From Nectonema munidae (taxonomy: Eukaryota; Nematomorpha; Nectonematoida; Nectonematidae): a DNA stretch of 64,000 bases. Within the stretch, counting starts at the first letter, position 1; the number at the start of each line of letters is the position of its first letter. Positions 48,548 through 59,200 of the stretch are shown here, piece by piece. The stretch is from the NCBI GenBank assembly GCA_030549495.1, contig JAUIRK010000909.1, forward strand, positions 124,001 through 188,000, given 5' to 3'. Position numbers and translations under genes: made by a program. The notes beneath the pieces are model-generated. The model ran no database searches and was not told the DNA's origin. It saw only the letters and a list, made by a program, of their open reading frames with translations.

Positions 48548-49819
48548 CACTATATTAGTTATTGAAGATTCATATAGTGATAAATACTATTTTAAGGTAA
48601 ATACTATACGGGAATGTATTACAGACTTTCCCCTTGAAATAAATATGGCGTAATAATCAGGGTACTTTTTATGGCATGAAATTATCAAAAGTAGGAATGT
48701 TTAAGCTAACATATGTTCTAAAATGTAAAAAAGTTTGGGCCCCTAATTTTATATTTTGTAATAGGTTTTGAATTCTATATTCTTATCGTTTACATAAGCA
48801 GTATTATTCAGGGCTTTTTTAAACTAGCACACGCGCACTGTCATTTTTTTCAATTTACCTTGCATTTGATTCAAGAAATTCACTCATGCCCTTCCCCTCT
48901 CACCGATAAACCAATAAGATCTTGGTATTAATGTTTCAATGCTTTTGTCACAACATATTAATACCTAACTATTGAAGGTCTGAATTCTATAAAATCGTTT
49001 GAAATTTTATCAAAAGGTTAAAAATCTCTGATTTAGATCACAACACCAATTACGTACAAATTTGTATTTAGTTATGAAGAGAACATGAATAACAAAATCT
49101 TCAAATGAATCCAATCAATGAAAACTTATTTGCTTCAACCAGAAGGCGCTTAATTATATCTGAACGCGCTTATAATGTTTACTGAAATACATCGCAAAAT
49201 GTAATTTACCATCATTTTTTATCATTACAAGATGATGATGAGATGATGTGCTGATTTCATTGATGATGAGAAGTTGAAGATGAATATAATTTTACAATGA
49301 TTATATTATGGTAGTGATGATGATGATAATGTATGTATAAGTAGATGATGCAACAAGAGTTCCTTAGATAAGAGAGCTTAACATTTGTAAAGATACATTT
49401 TTTATACAAAAATCATTATTTTTTTAATATTTTTTTGAAGCAATAAATGTGATTTACCTTTTTATTATTGAATTTCTCTCCTTCAAATTTTTCCTTTTAT
49501 TTCATAAATGTATTTTTCGAACCCTTCTTTTTTCCAATATTTTATTTCTTTTTTATTGATTTTTATTTTTTGAATCTTTTTTGTAAGACTAGTGTAAGTT
49601 GCTTGGTTTTGATATGCCTAGATTTTTTTGGATTCTGTCTTGTCGATGAAAACACTTTAAGATATCCCGCTTTTCAAGTCTCATATAATATTGGGAAAAA
49701 AAGTTACAATTCGACAAATTCATCGACCAAATTTTTCTAGCTTTGACGTCGATTCCTTATTATGCTTAGAATATAATTTTTTTATATTTATGATGTGATT
49801 GCCACTTATCATGTCCATG
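48548..49819. other. AT-rich intergenic sequence with GAT microsatellite
   Basis: A GATGATGA-rich stretch at 49230-49350 is the only notable feature. Confidence 0.5.
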
Positions 49820-50400
49820 TAGTGATGTACCGATCCCAATTTTATGACCGCTGAATATTACCTTATAAAATGTGAATTTAGAAGCGATATCGATACTTGA
49901 ATAAATTTCACAATATTTTTTTTTCTAGTTTAAGAACATCAAGATAAAAGTTTCTATTGCAATATTTACAAAACATAAGCTAAATCAATGAAGAAATTAA
50001 AGATGAAACACGTTAATATGAAAATTTGGTGTCATCAAATTATGATGTAAGAACATAATCTTCTCTCCACTGCCTCCTTCTAACTTTAAAAAAGCTAGAT
50101 AAAGAAATTCTATAACAAAATAGAAATCGTAGCGCGAATTCCAGTGTTTATTATAACCTAGTTTTTTCGTATATAATTTTGAAACGAAAGGTATCGCATG
50201 CCTGCACTGAAGGCGCCTTTTGAGTATACACTCGCGACTCTGACATCAAGATAGCGCCTTTGGAGTTGAGAACGTATATCTTAGACTAAGACGCATTTAT
50301 GCTGTATTTTTTACAGCACAAAGGAAGCAAAGAATACGCTTTTATCAAAGTAATGCCATGTTTCAAATTTACAGAAATATCATTTCAGTCTATCTCTGTT
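49820..50400. repeat. Dispersed repeat, copy 1 (hAT-like start)
   Basis: It begins TAGTGATGTACCGATCCCAA, a hAT-like terminus. Copy 2 at 62107 shares this start and a second long block (50121-50310: AAATCGTAGC...GAATTCCAG, GGTATCGCATGC, CTTAGACTAAG-CGCATTT). The right end and target duplication were not identified. Confidence 0.65.
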
Positions 50401-50960
50401 CATCGCTCAAGAAAGCAGTGAATTAGATGAAGTGTGGTTTCGTTTCTTGTTCCTTATTCCTCCCCCTACCTTTATATTATTTTTGTAGAGCAGCGACACG
50501 TTAGTAAGAGAAATGAAATAAAGATATTTATTAATTAAATTTATTCTTGAGATAAACCATAAGATATTTGATGGAATATGCAAACTTTTGGATCAAAATT
50601 AAGCGTTTAAACTTAGATGTATAGATAAGCTAAATAGTATAGATAAGATGTATAGTTTACATGTATAGATAAGCGATAAAAATACATATACATTCTATTT
50701 TTCTATAAACAATAACAGTAAACCCACATTGAAGTGTAACAGTCGAATGTAACATTTAAGAGTGAAAAAAGCGCACAAGAATATAAAAAAAGAGGACGAC
50801 TGTGCATTCTCGTCTTTGATTGACTCTTTTTCAATTTATTGATGCATTCATTCAACACGCAACAAAGAATATACGTGGCTCTAGCCATTTAACATAAACA
50901 CATGTCAAAAATATACAAACTTCATTACAACTAGAAAAAAAGGCACTGCCTACTACGAGT

Positions 50961-51106
50961 AAAGGTACTGTGGGGTGTTTTCATGGAGAAGGCGCAATTG
51001 CGCCGCTTCTATCGAACTATGAGGAAAGCAAGCGGGTGCGATATCGAACCCAACACCTTGAATTATCGTCGAATCCAGCATCCAAACAACCCCACTCACG
51101 CTCCCT
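50961..51106 (-). mobile_element. tRNA-derived SINE, copy 2
   Basis: Same unit as at 1280-1421, about 80 percent alike by eye. The B box reads GGTTCGATATC, so it has decayed, and the A-box region reads TTGTTTGGATGCTGG. It is slightly longer at its 5' side. Confidence 0.75.
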
Positions 51107-52369
51107 TATTTTTAAGGGAACTTACATTTTCCTAATTTCTATAACAGTTCCCTTTTCACAAAACGCATCCTAAATGAATCTTTGCCCAAAGTGGCTTTAT
51201 TTATATGAAAAAATATATGCATTACTAAACTGTTTTTAATCAATTTATGCAATCAATGTTTTATTGTATATACTTTTAACTCTGCTTATTTGTTAAAAAT
51301 AATTTGGATTTTATAAAATCAGATTTTGATAAGTTAAAAAAGTGGAACTATTTATTCGGAAAAATATGTTGTTTAGTGCGAGCCGTTAACTTGATGCTTT
51401 CCGAGCAAACTTTATATGTCAGTTTCGAATGAAGTTGATGCTAATCTTAAATCTCCTCTATTAATAAAATTAAGTCAATCCCGATAAAAACACGACTAAA
51501 CGCCTTAGACAAATAATTAAAAATAAATTACATTCACTTTTAATATCAAACCTGATTCAACAAGATATGAAGAATGGAAAGCAGTCACATATAACAACTT
51601 TTTGCCATAATATATCACATTTTTTTCAATTTCAGAACCTTTCCTCAATAAAATTAAGTTTTAATTTTTTTTAATATGGACACTAAAATTTTATGGACCC
51701 CTAACTTGAAAATATTATCTAAAAATATTGTAGATCCCTTGGGAGTCCACATGGACCACGCTGAGAAACATTTGTATAGATTAAGAAAAAATTTTAATTT
51801 TTAAAATAAATAAATATGCAAGACAGTTAAAAAAGACTTATTAAGTCGAAATATTTCATTTTAAAGTTATAAACATAGAACTTTTATTTAAGATCGTTTT
51901 CAAACATTTAAAAACGACTTGAGTACATAAATACACATTTAAGTCGAAAATTGAACTTAAAAATTTAAAAGATCCGACAAAACAAAAAATGTATTGAATC
52001 TTAAAGGTGAAATATATCAACATATTTCCTAAGTTCAGACGTATGTTCGCAAATGTTTCATTGTTAACGCATGCGAACATTGGAGTTATATATTACGCTT
52101 ATATGTAAATACAATTGTATTATGTATTAATCTACATCAAAGTTTGATAGAACATTTCAAAATCGTTATGCTTATGCGTGAATACAATAACTTTAAACAA
52201 GTTCGCCAATGTCATGTCATCTTTAGATTGATTCATACATTTTTCAATTCCCAATCGAATTATTATCATGGTTTTTTTCATATAATTGTTTGCTAGCAAA
52301 AAGTTTGGGTTGTTGTATAAGCTATTGAAAAGCTTTACTATTTTACAGTTTTTGGTTGTACCTTAAATT
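51107..52369. other. AT-rich intergenic sequence with a possible hAT end
   Basis: 51720-51775 read in reverse complement gives GTTTCTCAGCGTGGTCCATG, like a hAT terminus, but the partner end was not found. Otherwise empty. Confidence 0.35.
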
Positions 52370-52960
52370 TAGTTGTGATAGCGCCAAAAGGAGAGGATCA
52401 AGTTGTGACTGACAATGAAGAAAGAAAAGGACAAGATTTGAAAATGAAACAAAAGATACCTAGAGACATTTCAGCTAATCACACAATTCATTCTTTAAGA
52501 GTCTTCTCATAAGCCTTTTGAAATTCCTACCGAGCAGGCTCCATTGAATTTTGGGATTACTTTTTCTAACTTTCTTGATAAAGAACGTCACGATATTTTT
52601 TTCGACTTTTCTATGATGAGAGTCTTACTTGAAGAATCAAGAAGATAGGCTGCTTACAATAAGGAGAAAGATTGTGATTTAACAAGTGAAGAATTGGGTC
52701 AATATATTCGAATTATTTTCCTTTCTTGTTATAATCGTCTTCCACGCCAACCTATGTTTTCGTAAAAACAAGAAACTGAAATACCTTGTCTTTCAAAATC
52801 CGTGTCAAGAAATTTATCAAATATTTTCGCAAAAGCAAATTCTCTCTAACCACAAGATAAAAGAGTTAGGATAAAAGTTCGTTCGCATCACCTGAAAGCT
52901 AAAAAAAAAAGTCAACGTGGATGTAGAGTTTGTGGAAAGAATCTCTTCTATATATAATAT
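52370..52960 (+). pseudogene. piggyBac transposase relic, internally deleted
   Basis: Frames around 52690-52850 resemble the piggyBac core start (EELGQYIRIIF...NRLPRQPMFS, then LSKSVSRNLSNIF in place of the M-x-x-x-RF block). They jump directly to a KKKSQRGCRVCGKN cysteine pair near 52920, as in the C-terminal zinc tail. Several frameshifts and stops occur and no ends were identified. Confidence 0.45.
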
Positions 52961-53680
52961 AGAAGCATAATAAAATTCACTTTAACACAAAAAGGTATGC
53001 ATGGCGACTAACATTTTTTATAACTATGTTCCTTTTTTATCCACACATTTCGAATATTGGCAAAAAAAAACTTTGTGATAATTGGAATCTAAATTTGTTT
53101 CCTGTGGTGACCTGAGCCATCTAAAAATAAGATACTCTTTCCGACTCATGATATGTAAAAAAAATGGCCACTTGATTTCGTTAAAAAAGTTAACAAAAGA
53201 TATAAGAGTCCTGCAATTGTATTTCTAGTATTTTTGAAGTTTTAAAAGAATTAAAATGAAAAAAATTACATTCGCTTAAATATTTCGTCAAAATTTTTCA
53301 TTTCCTCTACTATTAAAGTAATCAAAGAAAAGAATTACGCTAAAGCGCTATGGATATATAAGTACCAAAAGTTCACCTAAACATCCTTCAACATTCACTT
53401 TACGACTTAGAACATTTATTCCATAACCACTTTTTCCAATTAATTTTATCATTGATTGCAAAAGAGCATGGAATATTTCAAAAGTAACATTATTTTAAGT
53501 CGCACTTGTAAAAAAAGAGTATAAATTGCTTCTCTGAAAGAATTAAGAGTGAGGCGACTATGTAAATATTTTAAGGTAGCTGGAGCAGGATCCTTTCAAA
53601 TTCAGATTTTTGATCTGGAACTACAAAATTTAGTAATACTTTCCTGCTTGCATCATAATTAAAACTTTGAGATTACGATA
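52961..53680. other. AT-rich intergenic sequence
   Basis: No gene or repeat recognised. Confidence 0.4.
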
Positions 53681-53688
53681 GATACACT

Positions 53689-53967
53689 CAGGGCCGGCCC
53701 TAGTGTTCGCGGGGCCCTATGCAAAATGGATTGCGCGGGGCCCAGTGTGGGTAGGAAAAAAAGATTAAAAGTGAGAAATAAGATTTTGAAAAAAAGAAAA
53801 GGGATTTGTTTTATTACTTTTTCATTAACACAAAATGACGATCAAAGTAACTTTACTTTGCGAATCTTGCATTTAGCGAAATCATACAATATATCATCAA
53901 AATGAAAAATGAGAAGCGCGGGGCCCACTGCGGCCGCATAAGTTGCATTGGCCTAAGGCCGGCCCTG
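53689..53967. mobile_element. 279-bp hAT MITE with GC-rich ends
   Basis: Termini CAGGGCCGGCCCTAG and CTAAGGCCGGCCCTG are inverted repeats. The 8-bp duplication GATACACT is exact at 53681-53688 and 53968-53975. The ends contain a GGCCGGCC palindrome. The AT-rich core has no gene. Confidence 0.93.
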
Positions 53968-54828
53968 GATACACTAGCGATATTTCTTTCCAGTTGTATT
54001 AATTTTATGCTTAGTAGAGACGATTTTCATTTCCTGCGAGATTGGTCCTAAAATCGTAAATCAGTGTCTTTCAAACAAGTTTTGCGATAAAATATAGGTA
54101 TTTTCGGAAACTAAAACTTCCCAATAAGGATATGAGTTGCACTTTTCGCGGACGGATCAATCTTTGTCGAAATCAATTGCACCTGCCTCACTTCCTTGTA
54201 TCACATTTTTAAATGTAAAGCAAGCAATGTTCCTTCATGGCGAATATAATAAAAATGTTTTTGCTATACTAATGAAGTGTATTTCATTTTTTGGCGTTTT
54301 TATTTCGCGTTCCTCAAAGTATATCTCGCGCACGGTGTGTATACATAAACTAAAAACGTTTGGCAGGCAATAAATGCTCTCATTAGTCTGTCTAATGAAT
54401 TGAATTGGGAAAAGTTGTTGCATATATGCTTCATGTGCAACTTGTTTTGTGTTTGCTATAATGTGAATAATAAGATAGATAATAATATAACACACTAGGG
54501 CGTTCGTTGTGAAAGATAAATGATGATACGTTTTTTCATATAAAATCGATTGAAAGTTTTATAAAGTAGTCATTATTTACATGAACATCTTTTTATTTAC
54601 TTTATTCCCGAATTTGGAGGTGCAAAGTATGTCAATTTGTGAAAATTCTTCATTATTTATTTGCCTTTATATCTAATGCATCCCATTCCGCATGCACGCT
54701 TCAACTATGGAGTCCTTTTATCTTCTTTAACGGTAAGAAATTTAAGCTGAAAGTGTAATTCATAATGCTAGTTCATTCATTCTAATACTAATTAACTAAC
54801 TTGGATAAATAACTGCTCAACTTTAACA

Positions 54829-55064
54829 GAGTGGCTAAGCCAGGATGGCGCCTGTTGTGCGTCCCCTTCCCCTCTCTGTTTTATTCTCCAAGCTAATATA
54901 GAGGTATCTGAATTTGGTGGAGTGTTGACATTTTTTCGCAAAAATCTCTCAGGCTTCCCCTTTTTTAATAAAAATTTTGTTGACTTTTATGTTTCGATTT
55001 TTATTTTTTTGAAAAAAATGCCCCTTTGTTGCACCGGATTTTTTTATTTTTCACTACGCCACTG
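54829..55064. mobile_element. 236-bp hAT MITE
   Basis: GAGTGGCTAAGCC at the left is roughly matched by the inverted right end CAGTGGCGTAG. Flanks CTTTAACA (54821-54828) and CATTAACA (55065-55072) agree at 7 of 8. It lies about 1.1 kb upstream of the ZIP leader. Confidence 0.65.
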
Positions 55065-55072
55065 CATTAACA

Positions 55073-55950
55073 TAGAAATTACACCAGAAAGATGTGAGGG
55101 AAATTTGTATTTATGATTGTTTAATTTTTTTCCAATATTATTTGTTTCTCATTAATGTAAATATTAAAACTTGTAAAAAAAAATGAAGAATGATCATATA
55201 AAAAATTTTGATTAAATAAAGGCAGTGTTATTTCAAATGAAAACAAGAGCAATTTTAATGGAAAATGGAATATATTCGTTGATCTAAATAAATTTAAAAC
55301 AATATATTTCCTATTTCATGGTCGATGCATTGATAACAAAAATTATAACTCACTTTATCCAAGATTTAAGTTATCTTTTTTTTAAATTTATTTATATGGG
55401 TAGAGCGTGTTGGTTTAAATTCTATATTTTATCTAACCTATTTTGTATAAATTGTTTTAACTTTTTTGAATTTTAACAAAAATTAGACTGCTACGAAACA
55501 TGTAGCTCTTCTTTTTTTTTCAAATTTCACTACCCAAACCACTCACAAGTTTTTTGTGAAGTTAAAAGTCATTCGGATTGTTTTTTATCTTTTTATTTTT
55601 CTTATAACAGAATAAATAAGGACTGAATAAAAGCTCAGCAGCATTGTCGATTACTCATATAGTGTGTGCTCTTTAATTTCCTGTGCGCATGCTTCTTATT
55701 TTCTCCCTTCACAAAATATGCGCATACGCTCAAAAGAGCATTTTGTTCGTATTAATTTCATATATGTACATAAAATTACTTATTTAAGCCCTAGGCTAAA
55801 AAAGTTGAAAATTGAAGTATTTTTTGCTTGATTTAAAATTCACAAAATTTTCTCTGCCTACCAAACACATCCATATACACACTAACACACTAAAGAGACT
55901 CTTGACAACGTGAAGCAAGGTTTGCCGCCTATAGTCACAAATATAACGAG
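55073..55950. other. Upstream region of the ZIP gene
   Basis: AT-rich and without a gene. The last 300 bp before the TATA box become less AT-biased. No further regulatory motif can be supported; no metal-response element (TGCRCNC) cluster was noticed. Confidence 0.4.
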
Positions 55951-55958
55951 TATAAAAG
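55951..55958 (+). promoter_or_regulatory. Candidate TATA box of the ZIP gene
   Basis: TATAAAAG lies about 275 bp upstream of the ZIP ATG. Transcription would be expected to start about 25-30 bp downstream, near 55980, giving a leader of roughly 250 bases. This rests on motif and position only; AT-rich DNA makes chance matches common. Confidence 0.4.
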
Positions 55959-56022
55959 AATACATTGACAATCTGCACCTTCCTCCTTTGGAATAATTTT
56001 CGTGACGCTGCTGTTCAAGACG

Positions 56023-56109
56023 ATGAGTTGATCTTCCCTTCGCACTCTTTCGTCTCTGCCTTACTGCTTTATGCTCACGCATTCATTGTGTACTTCCAAA
56101 TTGGTTTGA
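56023..56109 (+). promoter_or_regulatory. Two short upstream ORFs in the ZIP leader
   Basis: ATG AGT TGA at 56023-56031 is a two-codon ORF. ATG at 56071 opens a 12-codon ORF that stops with TGA at 56107-56109. Both end before the main ATG at 56227 and could modulate translation if they are in the transcript. No transcript evidence is available here. Confidence 0.35.
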
Positions 56110-56226
56110 AGCGGTGGTTGTTTTTAAGCAAAGATTTCTTGTTTATAGCGCCGTTTACTCTCTCACTCCTTGGACACAACGTTGCACTTCCATCCCCAAG
56201 TATTTGCTCCTTCCTCCTCTCTCAGC

Positions 56227-57657
56227 ATGGCGACTAACATGATTTGGTTGTATGCCTCGTTATCCGTACTCATCGTGTGTCTGTTATCCTTAATAGGAAT
56301 TACTCTTTTCTCGCTGCTGCCCAAGCGCTACTACCGCTACACCCTACTCTTCCTCATATCGCTTGGCGTGGGAGCAATGGCAGGGGACGCCTTTTTACAC
56401 ATCATTCCAGAAGTGTTGGGCATTCACGACCACTCCTCCCATTCTGATCACCACCACGTCGAAAAGAGACACACTCACTTCGCTGCCAACACCTCAGTCC
56501 TTCTCAACAATCAAAGTGAAACGCTTCATTCTAGGAACATTGACAAGCACGATGCCCACACTTCTCACGTCGAGCATGTTTTGCATGAACCTCATTCGCA
56601 AGTGCATTTCGATGATTTCACGTGGAAGTTGCTGAGCATAGTGCTCACGATTTACCTGTCCTATTTGCTTGAGCTGCTCATAAACAAATTGTCTTCCTCG
56701 TTTCTAACGAGTGATGCTGCCGCCACTCCGTGTTCACACTCCCACCTGATCCAGCCGAAGTTGAAGCGTAAATCAGAGCATAAACATGCTCACCATCATG
56801 ACAGTGGACATGCAAATAGTACTGACTCAGACAAAATCTCTCTGACTTGCCATTCCGTCAAACCTTCTTCCATGAATTCTCCTCATCACTTGCATGACGC
56901 CATGCACTGCTCCCACGAAATATTCAATGACGACTTCAGCAAAAATGCCGTGACTCTCAAAGCAATTTCATATCATCAGCAGATGCACGCGACATCTACC
57001 GCGTGCTGCCTGGACCCTTCTGATTCCCAGATTTGCGTGCAAGGACTCCAAAACACGTTTAGCTACACTGCAAAACAAGAGGATGTCGATGGGCAGAATT
57101 CAAGCACTGAAGAAGGACTTCAAGTATGCGCCACTAACAACAATGTGGAAAAAAAGGTTCAAAATCCTGTGGAGAGTAAAAAGAACGAATCGAATTTGCA
57201 GAGTAGAGTCATCATCTTACTCACGGGTGATGTCCTGCATAATTTTGTGGATGGAGTCGCAATCGGGTCCACGTGGTCCTCTTCCTTTGAAGAAGGCCTA
57301 GCGACCACGATCGCCGTCTTCTGCCATGAGCTCCCGCACAAGCTCAGTGACTTCGCTATCCTCATGTCAACTGGCTTTTCCTTGAAAAAATCTTTCTTCT
57401 ACGTTTTCCTCGCTAGCATGTCCGCATTTCTGGGATTGATTCCGGGGATCTTTCTCAGCTCAAACATGGATTACCGCGTGTGGATCAACGCCATAACTGC
57501 TGGAATGTTTTTATACATGGCGCTTGTTCACTTGTTGCCAGAGCTGAAGCACATGGCCACGCATAATTTTTCATATTCTCTGATGGCTCAAACCGTGGGT
57601 TTCACATTGGGCATTGGTGTAATGATCGCTATCGTATACATGGAAATTACATTTTAG
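56227..57657 (+). CDS. LIV-1-type ZIP (SLC39) zinc transporter, single open exon
   Basis: Predicted membrane metal-ion (zinc) importer of the ZIP/SLC39 family, LIV-1 branch (ZIP6/ZIP10-like in its core). The start is the ATG at 56227, with A at -3 and G at +4; the frame is open further upstream but only from a TTG. It encodes 476 residues. Membrane segments are seen near residues 5-31, 38-65, 131-158, 326-350, 355-382, 387-411, 417-440 and 452-475. A His-rich stretch follows TM2 (about 66-84), and a long His-rich cytoplasmic loop (about 168-255) lies between TM3 and TM4. TM4 carries HNFVDG (338-343) and TM5 carries HELPHK (367-372), the family's metal-binding pair. The usual TM5 form is HEXPHEXGD; here the second Glu is Lys372 and the Gly is Ser374. 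The large extracellular domain and CPALLY motif typical of LIV-1 proteins are absent. No intron interrupts the frame, so a retrocopy is possible. Confidence 0.93.
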   Translation: MATNMIWLYASLSVLIVCLLSLIGITLFSLLPKRYYRYTLLFLISLGVGAMAGDAFLHIIPEVLGIHDHSSHSDHHHVEKRHTHFAANTSVLLNNQSETLHSRNIDKHDAHTSHVEHVLHEPHSQVHFDDFTWKLLSIVLTIYLSYLLELLINKLSSSFLTSDAAATPCSHSHLIQPKLKRKSEHKHAHHHDSGHANSTDSDKISLTCHSVKPSSMNSPHHLHDAMHCSHEIFNDDFSKNAVTLKAISYHQQMHATSTACCLDPSDSQICVQGLQNTFSYTAKQEDVDGQNSSTEEGLQVCATNNNVEKKVQNPVESKKNESNLQSRVIILLTGDVLHNFVDGVAIGSTWSSSFEEGLATTIAVFCHELPHKLSDFAILMSTGFSLKKSFFYVFLASMSAFLGLIPGIFLSSNMDYRVWINAITAGMFLYMALVHLLPELKHMATHNFSYSLMAQTVGFTLGIGVMIAIVYMEITF

Positions 57658-57869
57658 TATTTGGCACTATATGCTGCTGAACTCTATGATCTCCTAAAGA
57701 TTTCAGAACTGACATTTGTGCAAAATATGTTATTTATTATCATGATTTTCTCCTTATTTTGTTTTGCAGGTTTTATTTTCATAGTTATACTGATGGCGAT
57801 TCTGACGGAACAATCTTGTCTCGTATTTCACTTTTTTAACCTTTTTTGTGTGTGAAAGTAAATGTTATG

Positions 57870-57875
57870 AATAAA
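57870..57875 (+). terminator. Polyadenylation signal AATAAA of the ZIP gene
   Basis: AATAAA occurs about 213 bp after the ZIP stop codon, a normal 3' UTR distance. In AT-rich DNA this hexamer is common, so the assignment rests on position. Confidence 0.45.
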
Positions 57876-58449
57876 TTATTTAATCGTTCAAACTAAGCGT
57901 AGATAAAAACATCAAAATAAAATAACATAACCATTTGGAAATACATGACCTAAACCGTTTTTGTAACTTGTGCAAAAATTGATGAACGTTTCTAAGACTT
58001 TTTCAAATAAAAGAACTTATTATTAAATGTAAAATTATCAGGATTCATTTAATAATAAAGTAGAGTAAATAAAAAATGTTATGATTTTTTTTACAATCTT
58101 CAAGGACCCTTTTGAATTGCACGCTCATTGATATCTAAGATAATACGTTGAAAATGTTAGCGTTCTTTTATTCTGTGTACTACTGACGAATGAAAATTTT
58201 AAAAATATTTTAATCAACTTTTAAATCTTCGTATAGATGTATTTTTTTGAAACTTTGCTTCTGAAGGTGGATTTTGAGACATTGTTCTCATTGTGAATAA
58301 ATTTACGTTTGTTACATGCATTAAAAAATTCCGAATTTTTCGCAAATCAAAGTAATATGTATACTGTAATTTACACATAAATAAATTAACTATATTTTTG
58401 GATCAGTGCTATATATTTTGAAGCATTGAGACCGGTGTTGAACAAAAAA

Positions 58450-59200
58450 ATCGAAACGTCTCCCATATCTTTTACTACTAACGATCTCATGAGTACTTTT
58501 CTTTTCTTGTCAGGTAGATTGAACAGGTAGTTCAATGCTCGCTTGTCTGATGAACCAAATTTGTTCTTGGTTTGATTTTTCCAATTTTTTGTCGTCTACT
58601 TTTAAAAAGGACTTCGATGTCGTATTCATGATGACCTCATGAAAAATAGGTCCTCCTCATTTTAGAGCGTAATTAGATTCTGAATGCAGAGATATTTTTA
58701 TCAAAAATGTCTAACCCTGCCATAAAACTATTATATTCTTCTCTACATTTACGAATAAAGACATCTTTTCTTTATTTTTACGACACCATCTAATGATAAA
58801 AAGCATGGTTTCATCCCATACACGCTTGAAACTTGTTCATTGTGATTCGACATCACTATTTCACGATATTCGATATCAGTCTCGCCGCTTAATTTTTGTT
58901 ACTAGTAAAGCCGCTCCATCTCTTCGATTTTCGCTTATTGTAGCGTGAAAACCCGATTTTTAGTTTCGAGAGCTCATGATATAACTTCACACCTCCAAAA
59001 AATTATCCCAAAATATTTAGCAGTCCTCACATATTCCTCTCCTTTCACACAAAAAGATAAACCCCAGCTACGCCTTTAGTTTTTGCATCTTTCCCACGAT
59101 AAGGAACAACACACAAGTAAACTGTATGAAATTTCTTTCCTTTTTCTGTTCAATTTGAGAGTCTTGATCAGAAAGTATTTTTGGACGTTCAAGGGGAGCG
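58450..59200 (-). pseudogene. piggyBac (PGBD-like) transposase relic
   Basis: Reading the minus strand, the block near 58740-58650 gives NSFMAGLDIFDKNISAFRI followed by a basic LRSK stretch. It matches the piggyBac signature YNxxMGGVDxxDQNIxxYRI...KKWWWP. Weaker upstream matches run to about 59100 in other frames. It is heavily broken and no termini were seen. Confidence 0.55.

Noticed and set aside
56170-56226. Longer N-terminus for the ZIP protein
   Set aside because: The upstream extension starts at TTG, not ATG. The ATG at 56227 has a good context and leaves TM1 intact.
57661-57855. Small hydrophobic frame after the ZIP gene
   Set aside because: It lies in the ZIP 3' UTR before the polyadenylation signal, has no family signature, and hydrophobic residues are expected in T-rich DNA.
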